DNA of 64,000 nucleotides, taken from JBDHWI01 sp964590135 (lineage in GTDB: Bacteria; Chloroflexota; Anaerolineae; J036; Brachytrichaceae). Below are positions 26,611 through 35,044 of this stretch, piece after piece. The notes under the pieces are model-generated. The model saw only the letters and a list, made by a program, of their open reading frames with translations, was not told where the DNA came from and searched no databases. The stretch covers positions 1 to 64,000 of the forward strand of contig CAZPVX010000027.1 of assembly GCA_964590135.1 (NCBI GenBank), in the 5' to 3' direction. Each line of letters opens with the position of its first letter. The first letter of the stretch is position 1. The position numbers were made by a program, and so were the translations under genes.

Positions 26611-27462
26611 ATGACAACGCTCGCCAGCTTCGTGCTGGGCTTCACCGCCTCAGCCTCGCTTGACCTGCCGCGCGATCTGGGTCGCGCCTCACACGCCATC
26701 TTCCTGCACGCCATCGCGCAGCACAGCCCGGCCCTGGCCGCGCAGTTGCACGCTTCCAGCCAGACCAAACCCTTCACCTGCAGCAACCTGCACGGCGGCA
26801 GCCGGCGCGCCGGGCGCGTGCTGTTCGCCGCCGGCGAATCCGGCTGGCTGCGCTTCACCGGCCTGAACGCCGCGGTGTGCGATGCGCTGGCCGCCATCGC
26901 CGCCCGACCGCCGGCGCAGATCGACCTGGATGACAGCGTGGTGCCGGTCACGCTCGCCACGCTGGACGCAGCGGCCCACCCCTACGCCGTCGCAACAACC
27001 TACGAGGCGCTCGGCGCGCCATATCTGCTGGCCCGCGAGCGGCCGGCGGCGCGCATCACGCTGCGGTTCTTCTCGCCGGCCGCCTTCCGCGCCAAAGATC
27101 AAAATCTGCCCCTGCCGCTGCCGCGCAGCGTGTTCGGCAGCCTGCTCGAACGATGGAACGCCTTTGCGCCGATCGCCCTGCCCGACGACGCGCGGCGCTT
27201 CGCCGAGGAATGCATGGCGATCAGCCGCTTCCGCCTGCGCTCGCGGGCGTGGTCGGCCAAGCAAAACCGCGCCCAGATCGGCTTCGTTGGCGCGGTGGCG
27301 TTTGCCGCGCTCAACCACGACCGTTACTGGCTGGCGCTGATGAACACCCTGGCCGATTTCGCCTTCTTCGCCGGCGTCGGTTACCAGACCACCCAGGGCA
27401 TGGGGCAGTGCCGGCGCATCGCCGAGATGCCGCGCGAGAGACAGGCCGCCGGCGCTGAGTAG
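26611..27462 (+). CDS. cas6: Cas6 pre-crRNA endoribonuclease
   Basis: A 283-residue RAMP-fold protein. The C-terminal glycine-rich loop ADFAFFAGVGYQTTQGMGQC is the Cas6 signature, and PLPLPRSVFGSLLERWNAF is a usual mid-protein segment. Cas6 cuts within each repeat to leave an 8-nt handle on crRNAs. It lies downstream of the array, apart from csm and cas1-cas2. A GATAAT ends exactly six bases before the ATG, which suggests its own leaderless transcript. Confidence 0.92.
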   Translation: MTTLASFVLGFTASASLDLPRDLGRASHAIFLHAIAQHSPALAAQLHASSQTKPFTCSNLHGGSRRAGRVLFAAGESGWLRFTGLNAAVCDALAAIAARPPAQIDLDDSVVPVTLATLDAAAHPYAVATTYEALGAPYLLARERPAARITLRFFSPAAFRAKDQNLPLPLPRSVFGSLLERWNAFAPIALPDDARRFAEECMAISRFRLRSRAWSAKQNRAQIGFVGAVAFAALNHDRYWLALMNTLADFAFFAGVGYQTTQGMGQCRRIAEMPRERQAAGAE

Positions 27463-27558
27463 CGCTTGCACCTCCACGCCGGCCCAAACGCACTCCCTGA
27501 ACCGCGCCACAATCACAGGTCTAATGCTCAAGACGTAGCATCCGAACCGGAGCAGAAC

Positions 27559-28740
27559 ATGACGACCTATAAATACCTGATCATCGGCAGCGGCATGACC
27601 GCTGATGCTGCCGTGCGCGGAGTGCGCGAGCTGGATCCGCGCGGCTCGATTGGCATGATTGGCGCGGAAACCGACAAGCCCTACAGCCGGCCACCGCTCT
27701 CCAAGGGATTGTGGAAGGGGCAGCCCTTCGAATGGGTCTGGCGCGGGACAGACAAACTCAACGTCGATTTTCACCTTGGCCGCAAGGCAACCGAACTCGA
27801 CACCGCGGCAAAGCGCGTCCGCGATGATCGCGGCGATGAATACACCTACGACAAACTGTTGCTCGCCACCGGTGGAACACCCAACCGGCTGCCGCTCGGC
27901 GGCGAGCAGATCATCTATTACCGCACGCTGCAGGACTATCAGCGCCTGCGCGCCCTGGCTGAAAAAGGGCAACGCTTCCTCGTCATCGGCGCCGGCTTCA
28001 TCGGCGCTGAGGTTGCGGCGGCGCTGAGCATGCAGGGCAAGCAGGTAAGCATGATTTTTCTGGGGCGCGCCATCGGCGAGCATGTCTTCCCGCCCGCGCT
28101 CGCCCAGTTCCTGAACGAGGTCTACCAGAAGAAAGGGGTGCAGCTCATCTCGAACGACACGGTGGCCAGCCTCGAACAGGCCGGCGATCATCTCAAGGCT
28201 GCGACTCGCGGCGGGCGCGCCCTCGAGGTGGATGGCGTGGTGGCCGGGCTCGGCATTCACCCAAACATTGCGCTGGCGAAGTCCGCCGGCCTGAAAACAG
28301 AGAACGGCATCGTCGTTGACGATCATCTGCGCACGACTGCGCCCGACGTGTTCGCAGCGGGTGATGTGGCGATGTTCCCGCATCCAACCCTGGGCAAGCT
28401 GGCGCGCGTGGAGCATGAAGACAATGCCTTGCAGATGGGGTTGCAGGCCGGGCGCAACATGGCGGGGGCGAATGCGCCGTATGCGCACACGCCCTACTTC
28501 TATTCCGATCTCTTCGAATTCGGCTACGAAGCCGTTGGCGAGTTGAGCAGCAAACTGGAGGTGGTCGAGGATTGGCAGGAGCCTTTCCAGAAGGGCGTCG
28601 TCTACTATCTCGCCGGCGGACGCGTGCGCGGCGTGCTGCTGTGGAACGTGTGGCAAAAGGTCGACGCAGCGACCGCCCTGATGGCAGAGGCAGGGCCATT
28701 CGAAGCGAAAGACCTGATCGGGAAAATCAAGGCGGAGTAA
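27559..28740 (+). CDS. FAD/NAD(P)-dependent oxidoreductase, ferredoxin-reductase type
   Basis: A 393-residue flavoprotein. FAD motif KYLIIGSGMTADAAVRGVRE is at the N-terminus, a second dinucleotide motif RFLVIGAGFIGAEVAAALS is near residue 140, and VFAAGDVAMFPHP is the conserved FAD-binding C-motif. This is the rubredoxin/ferredoxin reductase group, which moves electrons from NAD(P)H to a small iron-sulfur protein. No partner ferredoxin is adjacent. The ATG at 27559 is chosen because it begins just before the FAD motif. Confidence 0.88.
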   Translation: MTTYKYLIIGSGMTADAAVRGVRELDPRGSIGMIGAETDKPYSRPPLSKGLWKGQPFEWVWRGTDKLNVDFHLGRKATELDTAAKRVRDDRGDEYTYDKLLLATGGTPNRLPLGGEQIIYYRTLQDYQRLRALAEKGQRFLVIGAGFIGAEVAAALSMQGKQVSMIFLGRAIGEHVFPPALAQFLNEVYQKKGVQLISNDTVASLEQAGDHLKAATRGGRALEVDGVVAGLGIHPNIALAKSAGLKTENGIVVDDHLRTTAPDVFAAGDVAMFPHPTLGKLARVEHEDNALQMGLQAGRNMAGANAPYAHTPYFYSDLFEFGYEAVGELSSKLEVVEDWQEPFQKGVVYYLAGGRVRGVLLWNVWQKVDAATALMAEAGPFEAKDLIGKIKAE

Positions 28741-28746
28741 CTGGAC

Positions 28747-29607
28747 ATGAACATGCATCCTGACTTGAGCCAGGCAGAGCAGCGCCGGAAAGCCGAGCGC
28801 CTGCGCAGCCTTCATCACGGCGCGCATATTCTGGTGTTGCCGAATGCCTGGGACGCCGCCTCGGCGAAGATGTTCGAGCAGGCCGGCTTCGACGCGATTG
28901 CAACGACCAGCGCCGGCATCGCCACCGCATACGGCTACCCGGATGGCGAGCGCATGAGCCGCGCAGAGATGCTGGAGGCGGTTGGCCGCATCGCGCGCGC
29001 CGTGTCGCTGCCGGTCAGCGCGGATATGGAAACCGGCTTTGGCGACACGCCCGATGCGCTTGCCATGACAGCGCAGCTTGTGCTGGAAGCCGGCGCGGTC
29101 GGGCTGAATCTGGAGGACGGGACGAAGGACAGATCGCACCCATTGACAGATGTCTCCCTTCAGATCGAAAAGATCAAGGCAGTCCGGCAGGCTGCGGAGC
29201 GGGGCGGCGTGCCGCTGGTCATCAATGCGCGCACAGATGTCTTTGTAAAGCTCGATCAAAACGACAAGACGCGCCTGGCGCAAGCCATCCAGCGCGGCAA
29301 CGCCTATCACGAAGCCGGCGCAGACTGCATCTTCGTGTTCGGCGTGGAGGACAGTGAAATCATCGCCACACTCGCCCGCGAGATTGCCGCGCCGATCAAC
29401 GTGCTGGCCCACTACAACAGCCCGACGATCCCAGAATTGGAATCACTTGGCGTGGCGCGCGTCACCTTCGGGTCGATCCCCATGCGCGCCACGATGTCGC
29501 TGGTGGGCAAGATCGCAGAGGAGCTCAAGCGGGCCGGCACTTATGGCTTCGCGCAGGGCATCCTGTCCTATGGCGAGGCAAACGCCTTTTTTGAGCGCAA
29601 GAAGTGA
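28747..29607 (+). CDS. Isocitrate lyase / PEP mutase superfamily protein
   Basis: A 286-residue TIM-barrel protein. LVLPNAWDAASAKMFEQAGF, SADMETGFGD and GLNLEDGTKD are typical metal- and substrate-binding segments of the family. It lacks the KKCGH motif of true isocitrate lyase, so it is more likely an oxaloacetate or carboxyphosphonoenolpyruvate-type lyase or of unknown substrate. It follows the flavoprotein by six bases. Confidence 0.85.
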   Translation: MNMHPDLSQAEQRRKAERLRSLHHGAHILVLPNAWDAASAKMFEQAGFDAIATTSAGIATAYGYPDGERMSRAEMLEAVGRIARAVSLPVSADMETGFGDTPDALAMTAQLVLEAGAVGLNLEDGTKDRSHPLTDVSLQIEKIKAVRQAAERGGVPLVINARTDVFVKLDQNDKTRLAQAIQRGNAYHEAGADCIFVFGVEDSEIIATLAREIAAPINVLAHYNSPTIPELESLGVARVTFGSIPMRATMSLVGKIAEELKRAGTYGFAQGILSYGEANAFFERKK

Positions 29608-29639
29608 GTGAGGGAGAAACCGACAAAGGAAAGTGACAA

Positions 29640-30338
29640 ATGAGCAAAGGGATGCCTGAATTGTGGAAGTGGACCGAGTTCTACTGTCCATGGTCCTATC
29701 TTGCGGCCGTGCGCCTGCATGAAATTGCGTCTGAGTATGAGGGGCGGGTTCGACTGATGGTGCGCGCCTTCCCTCTGGAGGTGTATGGCGGAGGTCCGCC
29801 GGATCGAAAGGAGCTTGAATTGGAGATCTGGCTGGCCGCCTTGCAGGAGCCAAAAGCCAGCTTCAAGCCGTTTGGCGATGACTGGCCGGCGACAACCCTG
29901 CCGGCGTTCGAGGCGGCCTGGTGCGCCAATCAGCAGGGCGAGGTGATTGGGCGCGAATTCGACCTGCGCATCCGCCGCACCTTCTTCGCCGAGGGTCGCA
30001 ACATCGGTCGGCGCGAGGTCATGCTGGAACTCGCCCGCGAAGCCAATCTCGACCTGGATCGCTTCACCCGCGATTTCAACAGCGGCGCAGCGCGCGCTGC
30101 CGTGCTGGAGGAGGGCCGGCTTGGCAAGGAGCGCTACAACGTGCGCAGCACGCCAACACTCATGCTGGCGGATGGAACCAGGCTCCGTCTCCAGATGGCC
30201 TACCCCAACATTCAGGATGGCAAAATCGTGTCGGTCGGCAAACTGCCGTGCTACGGCCAGGGCTGCTACGAAGCCGCCCGCGAGTTGTTCGAGCGCGCGC
30301 TAACGCACACGGCCGAGCAGGGCAGCCAGGAGCGTTGA
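29640..30338 (+). CDS. DsbA-family thioredoxin-like protein
   Basis: A 232-residue thioredoxin-fold protein with an insertion of helices. EFYCPWSYLAAVRL has Cys-Pro-Trp-Ser in place of CxxC, as in 2-hydroxychromene isomerase or FrnE-like proteins. The cis-proline loop is RSTPTLML. No signal peptide, so it acts in the cytoplasm. A strong ribosome site (AAAGGAAAG) precedes the ATG. Substrate unknown; the missing second cysteine argues against classic disulfide exchange. Confidence 0.8.
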   Translation: MSKGMPELWKWTEFYCPWSYLAAVRLHEIASEYEGRVRLMVRAFPLEVYGGGPPDRKELELEIWLAALQEPKASFKPFGDDWPATTLPAFEAAWCANQQGEVIGREFDLRIRRTFFAEGRNIGRREVMLELAREANLDLDRFTRDFNSGAARAAVLEEGRLGKERYNVRSTPTLMLADGTRLRLQMAYPNIQDGKIVSVGKLPCYGQGCYEAARELFERALTHTAEQGSQER

Positions 30339-30345
30339 TGCGACC

Positions 30346-31275
30346 GTGAAACGCTTCACGCTGGAGCTTGAACCTGCCCCGCCCTTCCGGCTCGATTTCA
30401 CCGTCTGGGCATTGCGCCGGCGCCCCGACAACCTGGTTGACCGCTGGGACGGCGCGACCTACCGCCGCGCGCTTGTCGCCGCAGATGGCGAACCGTTCGA
30501 GATCGCGGTGACGCAGGCCGGCGCCGCAGACGCGCCTCTTTTGCAGGTTGCCGTCCACTGTCGGGCAGAGCGCGCGGCCATCAAGCGCCAGGTCGCCTCG
30601 GCCTTGGGGCGCCTGCTGGGCATCGACGCGCGGCTGGACGATTTTTATTGCCTGGCCGCCCACGACGATACGCTGAGGCCGGTGGTGGAACGATTTCGCG
30701 GCTTCAAGCCGCCGCGCCTGCATTCGACCTTCGAGACGCTGGTCAATGCGATCACCTGTCAGCAATTCACGTTGACGATGGGCATTCGCTTGCTCAACAG
30801 CCTCGTGGAGACATACGGGCCGGCGTTCCAGAGTGATGCCGGCATCTCATACGCTTTCCCGCGCCCGCAAGATCTGGCGCATGCGGATATCGAAGACCTG
30901 CGCCGGATGAAGTTCAGTCACCAAAAGGCGCGCTACATCACTGGCCTCGCTCAATCCATCGTGCAAGGGGAGTTCGACCTTGACGGGTTGGATGCGCTGG
31001 ACGATCAGCGCGCGATCGCTCGCCTGTGCAGTCTGAAGGGTGTTGGGCGCTGGACGGCGGAATATTGCCTGCTGCGTGGCCTCGGACGCACACACATCTT
31101 CCCGGCCGACGACGTCGGCGCGCGCAACCATTTGCAGCGCTGGCTGGAGTTGCCCGAGAAGTTGAACTACGAGGCCGTCCAGCAGGTTCTGAGGCCCTGG
31201 AAGGGCTACGGCGGCCTGGTCTACTTTCACCTGCTGCTGAAAAGTCTGGCGGAGAAATCCGTGCTGGTTGCCTGA
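30346..31275 (+). CDS. AlkA-like DNA-3-methyladenine glycosylase (HhH-GPD)
   Basis: A 309-residue base-excision glycosylase. The helix-hairpin-helix LCSLKGVGRWTAEYCLLRGL is followed by the catalytic Asp of FPADDVGARNHL. VNAITCQQFTLTMGIRLL is the typical helix at the start of the GPD domain. It removes alkylated bases from DNA. The GTG start at 30346 lies seven bases after the preceding stop. Confidence 0.9.
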   Translation: MKRFTLELEPAPPFRLDFTVWALRRRPDNLVDRWDGATYRRALVAADGEPFEIAVTQAGAADAPLLQVAVHCRAERAAIKRQVASALGRLLGIDARLDDFYCLAAHDDTLRPVVERFRGFKPPRLHSTFETLVNAITCQQFTLTMGIRLLNSLVETYGPAFQSDAGISYAFPRPQDLAHADIEDLRRMKFSHQKARYITGLAQSIVQGEFDLDGLDALDDQRAIARLCSLKGVGRWTAEYCLLRGLGRTHIFPADDVGARNHLQRWLELPEKLNYEAVQQVLRPWKGYGGLVYFHLLLKSLAEKSVLVA

Positions 31276-31297
31276 CAGGGTCAGAAAAGGAAACAAC

Positions 31298-31651
31298 ATG
31301 TTGAAAATTAAACGGGTCTATGAGGAGGCCGAACCCAGCGATGGGACGCGCTTTCTGGTTGAGCGACTGTGGCCGCGCGGGATGAAGAAGGAAGCGTTGC
31401 AGATGGAGGCCTGGCTCAAGGACGTTGCCCCCAGCAACGATCTGCGGCGCTGGTTTGGGCACGATCCGCTCAAGTGGGAGGCGTTTCAGACGCGCTACTG
31501 GGCTGAATTGAAAGGCAATCCAGATGCGTGGGCGCCCATCCTGCAGGCGACCGAGGCGGGTGACGTCACCCTGCTCTACAGCGCGCACGATACAGAGCAC
31601 AACAATGCGCTCGCGCTCAAGCGCTTTCTGGAAAAATCACATCGAAAGTAA
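31298..31651 (+). CDS. DUF488 family protein
   Basis: A 117-residue protein with the DUF488 signature RVYEEAEPSDGTRFLVERLW, PRGMKKE, LRRWFGHDPLKWEAF and TLLYSAHDTEHNNALAL. The family is widespread and often found near stress and repair genes. The molecular function is unknown. It has an AAAAGGAAA ribosome site. Confidence 0.9.
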   Translation: MLKIKRVYEEAEPSDGTRFLVERLWPRGMKKEALQMEAWLKDVAPSNDLRRWFGHDPLKWEAFQTRYWAELKGNPDAWAPILQATEAGDVTLLYSAHDTEHNNALALKRFLEKSHRK

Positions 31652-32025
31652 GGCGGCATGGCCGGCGCTGATCCTCAAAAGGAGCGCTGGCCGGCTCAAT
31701 CAACCCAGCCCTTGTTATTTGTGGTTTCCACAAAGGCAAAGCCTGTAATTCGGAGTATCATTGCCTTTTGTTGACGTATCGTTCTGGACAAGGAAGCGCT
31801 GTCCTTCGGGCGCCATTTCCGCTGATCCCAGTGCAAGTGCGCGCCTCAGCACCTGAAAGGGTGCAACGCTCTCCTGATCCCGGTTCCTGCTACCGCCCGT
31901 TTCGCATCCTCGGAACGAAGACAAGGCAAATTGGGATCATGGCAAATCTCTGCCTGTAGCAGGTTGCCGAGATCGACAGACCTGCATCCCAACCAGAACG
32001 CATGTCAAACGAAAGGAGACTCAAA
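31652..32025. other. Intergenic region with inverted repeat, no gene seen
   Basis: These 374 bases hold no convincing gene. A perfect inverted repeat TTTGTGG-TTT-CCACAAA lies at 31718-31734, followed by TGTAAT at 31744-31749, which may be a regulator site with a -10 box. The rest shows mixed composition and no tRNA or conserved structure I can recognise. Confidence 0.5.
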
Positions 32026-32268
32026 ATGAGTGAAAATACCAAAAACCTGGATGTACGACAAATCCCTCCACCGCAGAAGCACCCCACCATCTTCCAGACC
32101 TTCGACAGCCTGGCGCCCGGGCAAAGCTTCATCCTGATCAACGATCACGATCCACGCCCGCTCTACTATCAATTCGCACACGAGCGCGAAGGCCTGTTCA
32201 GCTGGGAATATCTGGAGAAAGGCCCTGAACTCTGGCGCGTGCAAATCGGACGCGTTGCGTCGGCCTGA
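32026..32268 (+). CDS. DUF2249 domain protein
   Basis: An 80-residue protein with LDVRQIPPPQKHPTIFQTFD, FILINDHDPRPLYYQF and WEYLEKGPELWRVQIGR, which define DUF2249. Members often occur with hemerythrin-like and cupin proteins in nitric-oxide or oxygen response clusters; a cupin follows here. The ATG at 32026 has the site AAAGGAG. An in-frame ATG lies eight codons earlier. Confidence 0.9.
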   Translation: MSENTKNLDVRQIPPPQKHPTIFQTFDSLAPGQSFILINDHDPRPLYYQFAHEREGLFSWEYLEKGPELWRVQIGRVASA

Positions 32269-32311
32269 ACAACTGCTCAACCGAGCGCGAACGCGCGCAA
32301 GGAAAGTCTAT

Positions 32312-32339
32312 CGGATGCAGTCAGGGATGACTGCATCCG
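32312..32339. terminator. Strong hairpin after the DUF2249 gene
   Basis: A perfect 12-bp stem (CGGATGCAGTCA with TGACTGCATCCG) and a GGGA loop. No U-run follows, so it may be a terminator of the non-canonical kind, an mRNA stabiliser or a regulator site. Confidence 0.45.
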
Positions 32340-32453
32340 CTTCCCATCTCAGAAAGCATCTCGAAGGGTTCGGCATGCGCCGCTATGCGCAGCACACATC
32401 GGGATGCCTCGCCAAGCCGGCGGGCAATCTGCCGGCGACAAAAGGAGTCTTTC

Positions 32454-32780
32454 ATGCAAACCATCTCGCTACACGACAAGGTGATCTTTCACGACAACAA
32501 CCCATATGCAGAGCCTCTATTCGTTGACAAGGACAGCCGCATCCTGCGATTTGCGCTGCACCCCGGCCAGGCAGTGCGGGAGCATATGTCCCCCAATTCA
32601 CCGGTGTATATCATGGTGCTGAAGGGAACCGGGTTGTTTTCAGGCGGCGATGGCAAGGAAGAACGGCATGGCCCGGGCACTTTGATGATCATGAGCGCCA
32701 AGGAAGTGCATGCCATTCGAACCGACGGCGAAGAGCTGATTTTCCTGGCCATTCTGCACGGCGTGCCAGAGAATCTGTAA
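32454..32780 (+). CDS. Cupin-domain protein
   Basis: A 108-residue single cupin barrel. ILRFALHPGQAVREHMSP contains the first motif region with one histidine, and GPGTLMIMSAKEVHAIRTD the second. Metal ligands appear reduced (few His), so enzymatic function is doubtful. The ribosome site AAAAGGAG fixes the ATG at 32454. It follows DUF2249. Confidence 0.85.
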   Translation: MQTISLHDKVIFHDNNPYAEPLFVDKDSRILRFALHPGQAVREHMSPNSPVYIMVLKGTGLFSGGDGKEERHGPGTLMIMSAKEVHAIRTDGEELIFLAILHGVPENL

Positions 32781-32902
32781 GGCAGGGCGGCTCATGCCGG
32801 GGTTCAGGTGCGTTGCCCAGCCGGCGCTTCGCAGCGTCGCCTGAATCCTGCAAAGGGATATCCCTGTCAAGGCGTCAGAAACATCGCCGGAGGTGAAGCA
32901 GC

Positions 32903-33118
32903 ATGTCTAAATCGTTCAAAATCGGCGACCACGTGACCTGGAACTCCGAGGCCGGCTGGGTCAGCGGCACGATCATCAAGGTGCATACAAAAGACGTCAA
33001 ATACAAGGGCTATACGCATCACGCCAGTGTGGATGACCCGCAATACGAGATCCAGAGCGACAAGACCGATCACATCGCGATGCACAAAGGCTCGGCGCTG
33101 CGAAAGTTGAACGACTAG
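32903..33118 (+). CDS. DUF2945 (HVA1 TUDOR-domain) small protein
   Basis: A 71-residue protein: FKIGDHVTWNSEAGWVSGTI, then VDDPQYEIQSDKTDHIAMHK and a final ALRKLN. This is the complete DUF2945/hypervirulence-associated TUDOR domain. The function in bacteria is not known. It has the site GGAGG before the ATG. Confidence 0.92.
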   Translation: MSKSFKIGDHVTWNSEAGWVSGTIIKVHTKDVKYKGYTHHASVDDPQYEIQSDKTDHIAMHKGSALRKLND

Positions 33119-33277
33119 CGCCTGCTTCAAACAGGGTTTTGGACGCCAAGTGGCCCTGCGCGCATCACCACGCGCGCGGGCCTGGGTTTCCCTGCGCCTC
33201 CTGCTGCCCACGCCGGCACAGACATTGTTGCTCAAGCCTGACAGACCGCACTACAACGCTTCGCACGGAGTTGTTCG

Positions 33278-33760
33278 ATGAATCTGGTGAATTTGGTTCG
33301 ATGGATACACATCATTTCCGGGGTGGCCTGGTTGGGAGAAGTGATCACCATCAACTTTGTCCTCGTTCCAGCATTGACTCGTCTGAAAAAAGAATCTCGC
33401 GGCGCCTTTCTCCGCGAGGTTTTTCCGAGGGTGTTCAGGCTGGCGTCCGTGCTTTCGGCGACAGCCGTCATTTCAGGGGCAATTTTGAATTACCTCATGA
33501 CGGGCTGGAAAGATTTCGGGGTGTTCTTCAACAGCCGGTGGGGCATCAGCATTCTGATTGGCGGCGCGATGGGGCTCCTGCTCACCCTGTTTCACTTCTT
33601 TGTCGAAGAGCGGCTTGAGCCGACCGCCGCCACTGCAGACGAGATACCAGACGCCGACATGGCGAAGATGATTTCCACCCTCAACATCATCCCGCGGGTG
33701 GGCATGGTGATCATCATTGCCGTCATCCTCCTCATGATGTTCGCAGCGCGGGGAATGTAG
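33278..33760 (+). CDS. Four-helix membrane protein, CopD/DUF2269-like
   Basis: A 160-residue protein with four membrane helices. NLVRWIHIISGVAWLGEVI carries the His residues typical of CopD-like proteins that may bind heme or copper. The second and third helices include VLSATAVISGAILNYL and GAMGLLLTLFHFF. The role is not established. The ribosome site is GGAG. Confidence 0.75.
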   Translation: MNLVNLVRWIHIISGVAWLGEVITINFVLVPALTRLKKESRGAFLREVFPRVFRLASVLSATAVISGAILNYLMTGWKDFGVFFNSRWGISILIGGAMGLLLTLFHFFVEERLEPTAATADEIPDADMAKMISTLNIIPRVGMVIIIAVILLMMFAARGM

Positions 33761-33768
33761 AAGCCTGC

Positions 33769-33789
33769 AAGCCCGCCGCAAGCGGGCTT
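33769..33789. terminator. Hairpin between convergent genes
   Basis: AAGCCCGC pairs with GCGGGCTT across a five-base loop, just after the CopD-like gene and touching the alaX stop. The run of T is short, so termination strength is unclear. It could serve both directions. Confidence 0.55.
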
Positions 33790-34997
33790 TACAGCGCTGC
33801 CAACGCTGCCTGCACCTGCGCCAGCGTCGCCGGCACGCCCCCGCCCTGCGCAAAATCCGCTGAGCCGCCGCCCTTCGCCTTGCCATCCGGCGACAGCGCG
33901 GCAAAGGCGCGCTTGAGCAGGGCGTTCATGTCGCCGGCCGCATCCTTCGAGCGCGCAAACACCAGCGCACACTTCTCACCGCTCGCGCCGAGCAGGGCGA
34001 TCGTCCCCGGCGTTGCTGTCAACTGCCGCGCGAGCAGGCGCAATGCATTCGCATCGCGATTCTCGAACGCCCGCGCGATCCAACGCGCGCCGTCCTCCGC
34101 AGACGTCGCAGCCGTCAGAAGTTCCTGCGCTTCATAGCCGATCAGCCTGGCCTGCGCCTCCTGCAAGATTTTGCTCTCAGCCTTCGCCTCGGTCATCAAC
34201 TTTTGCACCGCCGGCAGCACTTCATAGCGGCTCGCGCTCAGGCTTTCCTGCAGCCCAATCGTCGCGCTGTTCAGCCGCGCATAGTCGCGCAGCGCCCGCG
34301 CGCCGCAGCGAAAGGTGATGCGCGTTTCAGCCCCGCGCTTCTCAACCCGCGTGATTTTGATCAGCCCGATCTGCGCGGTGCCGCGCACATGCGTGCCGCC
34401 GCAGGCCGACCAATCGTATCCCTGCACCTCGACGATGCGGATGCGGCCGGCGACCTTTGGCGCCTTGCGCAGTGGGATGCGTGGCAAGTCCGCATCGGTC
34501 ACTTCGTAGGCCGTAATCGACAGGTCCTGCATCAGGATGTCATTGGCAGCCTGCTCAACGCGCTCGATCAGCTCGCCGGCGATTTTGGGGGCCGGCAGGT
34601 CCAGCGTGTTTTCATCTGCGCCGATGTGAACAGCAACCGTGTCGAGGTTTGCCGCGCGCACAAAGGCTTGCGACAACACGTGCTGTCCGCTGTGCTGCTG
34701 CATGTGTTCGAAGCGGCGCGGCCAGTCGATCTTCCCAACAGCTTCAGCCTGGCTCACAGCTGCCTGCGCGAGAGGATGGCCCAACACATGCACGATCTCA
34801 CCGTCATCCCGTTCGATCACGTCGATCACCGGCGCGCCGTTGATCTCGCCGAGGTCGTTGGGTTGGCCGCCAGCAGTGGGATAGAACGCAGTCTGGTCGA
34901 GGATGAGCGCCGGCTTGCCGTCATGCGCGAGCGAAGCGATCACGCGGGCGTGAAATTCCTTCAGATAGGCGTCGGTGCGATACAGGTGAATCGTCAT
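33789..34997 (-). CDS. AlaX-type alanyl-tRNA editing hydrolase (long form, with DHHA1 domain)
   Basis: About 402 residues. The start QTAFYPTAGGQPNDLG and the zinc motif HMQQHSGQHVLSQAF, with the Cys/His pair of SACGGTHVRG, are those of the AlaRS editing domain. The C-terminal third is DHHA1-like (GGGSADFAQGGG). It hydrolyses mischarged Ser-tRNA(Ala) or Gly-tRNA(Ala). The catalytic aminoacylation domain is absent. The ATG at 34997 is preceded by TATAAT nine bases upstream. Confidence 0.92.
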   Translation of the reverse strand: MTIHLYRTDAYLKEFHARVIASLAHDGKPALILDQTAFYPTAGGQPNDLGEINGAPVIDVIERDDGEIVHVLGHPLAQAAVSQAEAVGKIDWPRRFEHMQQHSGQHVLSQAFVRAANLDTVAVHIGADENTLDLPAPKIAGELIERVEQAANDILMQDLSITAYEVTDADLPRIPLRKAPKVAGRIRIVEVQGYDWSACGGTHVRGTAQIGLIKITRVEKRGAETRITFRCGARALRDYARLNSATIGLQESLSASRYEVLPAVQKLMTEAKAESKILQEAQARLIGYEAQELLTAATSAEDGARWIARAFENRDANALRLLARQLTATPGTIALLGASGEKCALVFARSKDAAGDMNALLKRAFAALSPDGKAKGGGSADFAQGGGVPATLAQVQAALAAL

Positions 34998-35032
34998 TGC
35001 GCGACGATTATAAGAAGCCAAGCGCCGGTCAG

Positions 35033-35038
35033 TATAAT
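35033..35038 (+). promoter_or_regulatory. -10 element TATAAT placed for a leaderless transcript
   Basis: TATAAT ends six bases before the GTG at 35045, so transcription would start at or next to the start codon. The same spacing recurs upstream of other genes in the window. Confidence 0.55.
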
Positions 35039-35044
35039 TTTCAT

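Noticed and set aside
26689..29412. A 907-codon reading frame on the minus strand
   Set aside because: It is antisense to cas6, the flavoprotein and the lyase gene. High G+C codon use leaves the opposite frame open; it has no recognisable domain.
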